Source of the DNA: Chrysomallon squamiferum
Taxonomy: Eukaryota; Mollusca; Gastropoda; Neomphalida; Peltospiridae
Assembly (NCBI GenBank): GCA_012295275.1
Contig: CM022670.1
Coordinates: 26,501,244 to 26,565,243 of the forward strand
DNA length: 64,000 nucleotides
Reading direction: 5' to 3'
Positions 62,030-64,000 of this stretch are shown piece after piece. The notes beneath the pieces were generated by a model. That model was not told the DNA's origin. It saw nothing but the letters and a program-made list of their open reading frames with translations, and ran no database searches. Position numbers and translations under genes: made by a program. Numbering within the stretch: the stretch's first letter is position 1; every line of letters begins with the position of its first letter.

Positions 62030-62113
62030 GTCAGGATGGCCGAGTGGTCTAAGGCGCTGCGTTCAGGTCGCAGTCTGGTTCTCCAGGCGTGGGTTCAAAT
62101 CCCACTTCTGACA
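62030..62113 (+). tRNA. trnL-CAG: tRNA-Leu (anticodon CAG), copy 9
   Basis: 84 nt with intact stems and boxes, T loop TTCAAAT as in copies 1 and 3, TTTT 6 nt downstream. Confidence 0.97.
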
Positions 62114-64000
62114 TATAATTTTATTAGTTTTCCTTGATTGTACTAAGGATATTCTGAGAGTTGACTATTTAACATATTATACAAAGTTTTATGTACTTTG
62201 TTAAATTAAACAGTTATGAATAATGTGTGCGTTGTTTGTTCTTGTCTTTATTATGGGTGTTATATTATAATCCACTGCAAATGAAACCATGTTACTAAAG
62301 CAAGTGAGGTAGTTTAGACTGAAGCAGAATTTTATACATAATTGTAAAATACAATAGGATCGATAGCGAGTGTGCATAAAAATATACTGGATTAATTAGC
62401 GTTCACTGCAGAAAATAATTAGTAAATTCGTAGTATGACGGAAATATTTTTGTTATATTTATGTTAAAATTGTTTACTTTAAAATAATTACAATTTACCT
62501 TCTTTAGTTTCATAATTCTATATTCATTTGATCATCACCGTTTTACACATTCCGATTTTTATTTATTTATTTGTGTTTTTATTTTTTATTTATATTTTTA
62601 TATTTTTTATTTTTTTTTACTGCATCGCCAATATATTATTTAGAGTAAAACCAGGAAAGAAACCTTTGTTGTTGTTATACGATCTTACAAAGTTTACCTG
62701 TACAAACAATTACGGAATCGGCCGAAAAGTCACGAACGCACAAAATAAAAAGCCATTTCCCCAAATTGCAACAAAGCAATTTTAATCCCAAGAACTAAAG
62801 TAGAACTCTGCTGAATTATTTATTTGTTTGTTTGTCTATTAGGCAGCGCCTTCTGCCGGATAACTATTAAGAAAAAAAAAAAAAAAAAAAAAATTCGAAG
62901 ATAAAAGTATTTCTGCATCACTGGAAACATGATGGAGAAAACAATAAAATGACACTATGTTTAAGATGGTAACATGAAAAATAACGGAGTAATGACAATT
63001 TTTAATCCGAAAATAAAGGTAAATTTCCAATTTTTTTCAAGATTTGTTGAACAAATGCTGTGATTAAAGTCTTGAATTAGGTTTATTTTATTGTATTCGA
63101 AATATATCTTCAGTCTTTTAATGATAATCAAAGCACCTTCAAATCGTTACATAATCATTACACCATGTTTCAAATACAAAGCCGACCTTTAAGGTTTCAC
63201 TTATAATCAAGGACTCTTCAAACTGTTACATAATCTTTAAACCATGTTTCATTAAAAAAATATTGAAAACGAGAAAAAAAAAATATTTGGTCTTTTTAAT
63301 TTTTATTTTATTTATTTTATTTATTTTTACTATTTATTTATTTATTTATTTATTTTTTTGTTAGGGTTGTATATTTAGCGTATTTTTAACTTTTCCAAAA
63401 TTTATTTATTTATTTACTACTCGCTTTATTTTTTTTTTTAATTTATGTTATTATTATTTTTGTTATTTATTTTTTTTATTTATTTATTTTTTTTTTTTTT
63501 TTACTAACCTTTTTTTTTAAATCTGTCAAATGCAAATTTTAACAGTGGCTTTTTGTGATCAATTTATAGTATTAAAAAATTAAGAATAATAAATAACAGA
63601 TACAGATAAACAAGCATATAAATAATAAACAAGCAAAATTAAATAATAATAACAACACAACAACAAAAAGAAACCAGATAATAAGTATGAATAAGAAAAT
63701 ATTAAAAAGCATAATACTGTAACAATGACATCTCCTATTTAAACAGAAAAATTAATATCTAACAAATAAAAAGAAATCATACAGAACAACAGTTTTATTA
63801 AGAATTATAAAAATTACAAATGGAATCAGCTGCATTTGGATAGGTCTAGACTACCTTGGTCACAAATATGTTTGACTTCTTCAACTTTTTAGTTTTTTCC
63901 TCTTTTCTTGTTTGTTTTGGATGTTGTTTAATTGTCATATTTTAAGCATACATAACAAAAAAGGTTAATTAGGAAGGTTGCATCTTTTTGGTGGTGTACA
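62114..64000. other. AT-rich DNA without a recognised gene
   Basis: Contains a T-rich patch at 62540-62620, an A run at about 62872-62893 and TTTAT low-complexity DNA at 63290-63520. No exon, tRNA or transposon end recognised. Confidence 0.65.

Noticed and set aside
13080-62113. Interpretation of the tRNA-Leu copies as tRNA-derived SINEs
   Set aside because: The copies are full-length with paired stems and terminators, have no common 3' body or A-rich tail, and share 5' flanks in some pairs, which SINE retroposition would not produce.

Overview
The window is nuclear DNA from an animal. It is strongly AT-rich and full of microsatellites and long A or T homopolymers. Its genes have many GT-AG introns. 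Two proteins are recognisable by homology, AQR and a Tiki-type metalloprotease. Tiki is missing from the standard fly and nematode models, and the AQR copy is very close to the vertebrate protein. With the many simple repeats this suggests a lophotrochozoan invertebrate, plausibly a mollusc. I cannot fix the species from the sequence.

Layout. (1) 1-17332: no exon found; simple repeats, a possible promoter near 1 kb, and three tRNA-Leu(CAG) genes (13080, 14400, 14738). (2) 17333-33380 (+): the last six coding exons of a Tiki (TRABD2) gene, 309 residues up to the stop; its 5' exons lie outside the window or were not found. Its first visible intron (10 kb) holds three more tRNA-Leu(CAG) genes, an inverted duplication around two of them, a 249-bp hAT-type MITE with a perfect 8-bp target duplication, and a 27-bp-arm palindrome. 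(3) 33381-36958: the 3' UTR of Tiki, with a duplicated poly(A)-signal block, facing the 3' end of AQR. (4) 36959-55522 (-): the complete coding sequence of AQR (Aquarius), 37 coding exons and 1392 residues; every exon junction was traced and the reading frame closes. (5) 55530-59300: AQR 5' region and intergenic DNA. (6) 59301-59948 (-): an unrecognised 215-residue protein with a helical, coiled-coil-like N-terminus and a perfect X-box (RFX-type) motif about 380 bp upstream. (7) 61333-62113 (+): three tandem tRNA-Leu(CAG) genes. (8) 62114-64000: AT-rich DNA with no gene seen.

The two main genes are not functionally linked. Tiki is a cell-surface protease that inactivates Wnt ligands, and AQR is the intron-binding helicase of the spliceosome. 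They are convergent neighbours. The most unusual structure is the set of nine tRNA-Leu(CAG) genes with almost identical bodies. They fall into families that share 5' flanks of roughly 130-230 bp, in both orientations and across about 47 kb, so genes were copied together with flanking DNA rather than as bare retroposed tRNAs.
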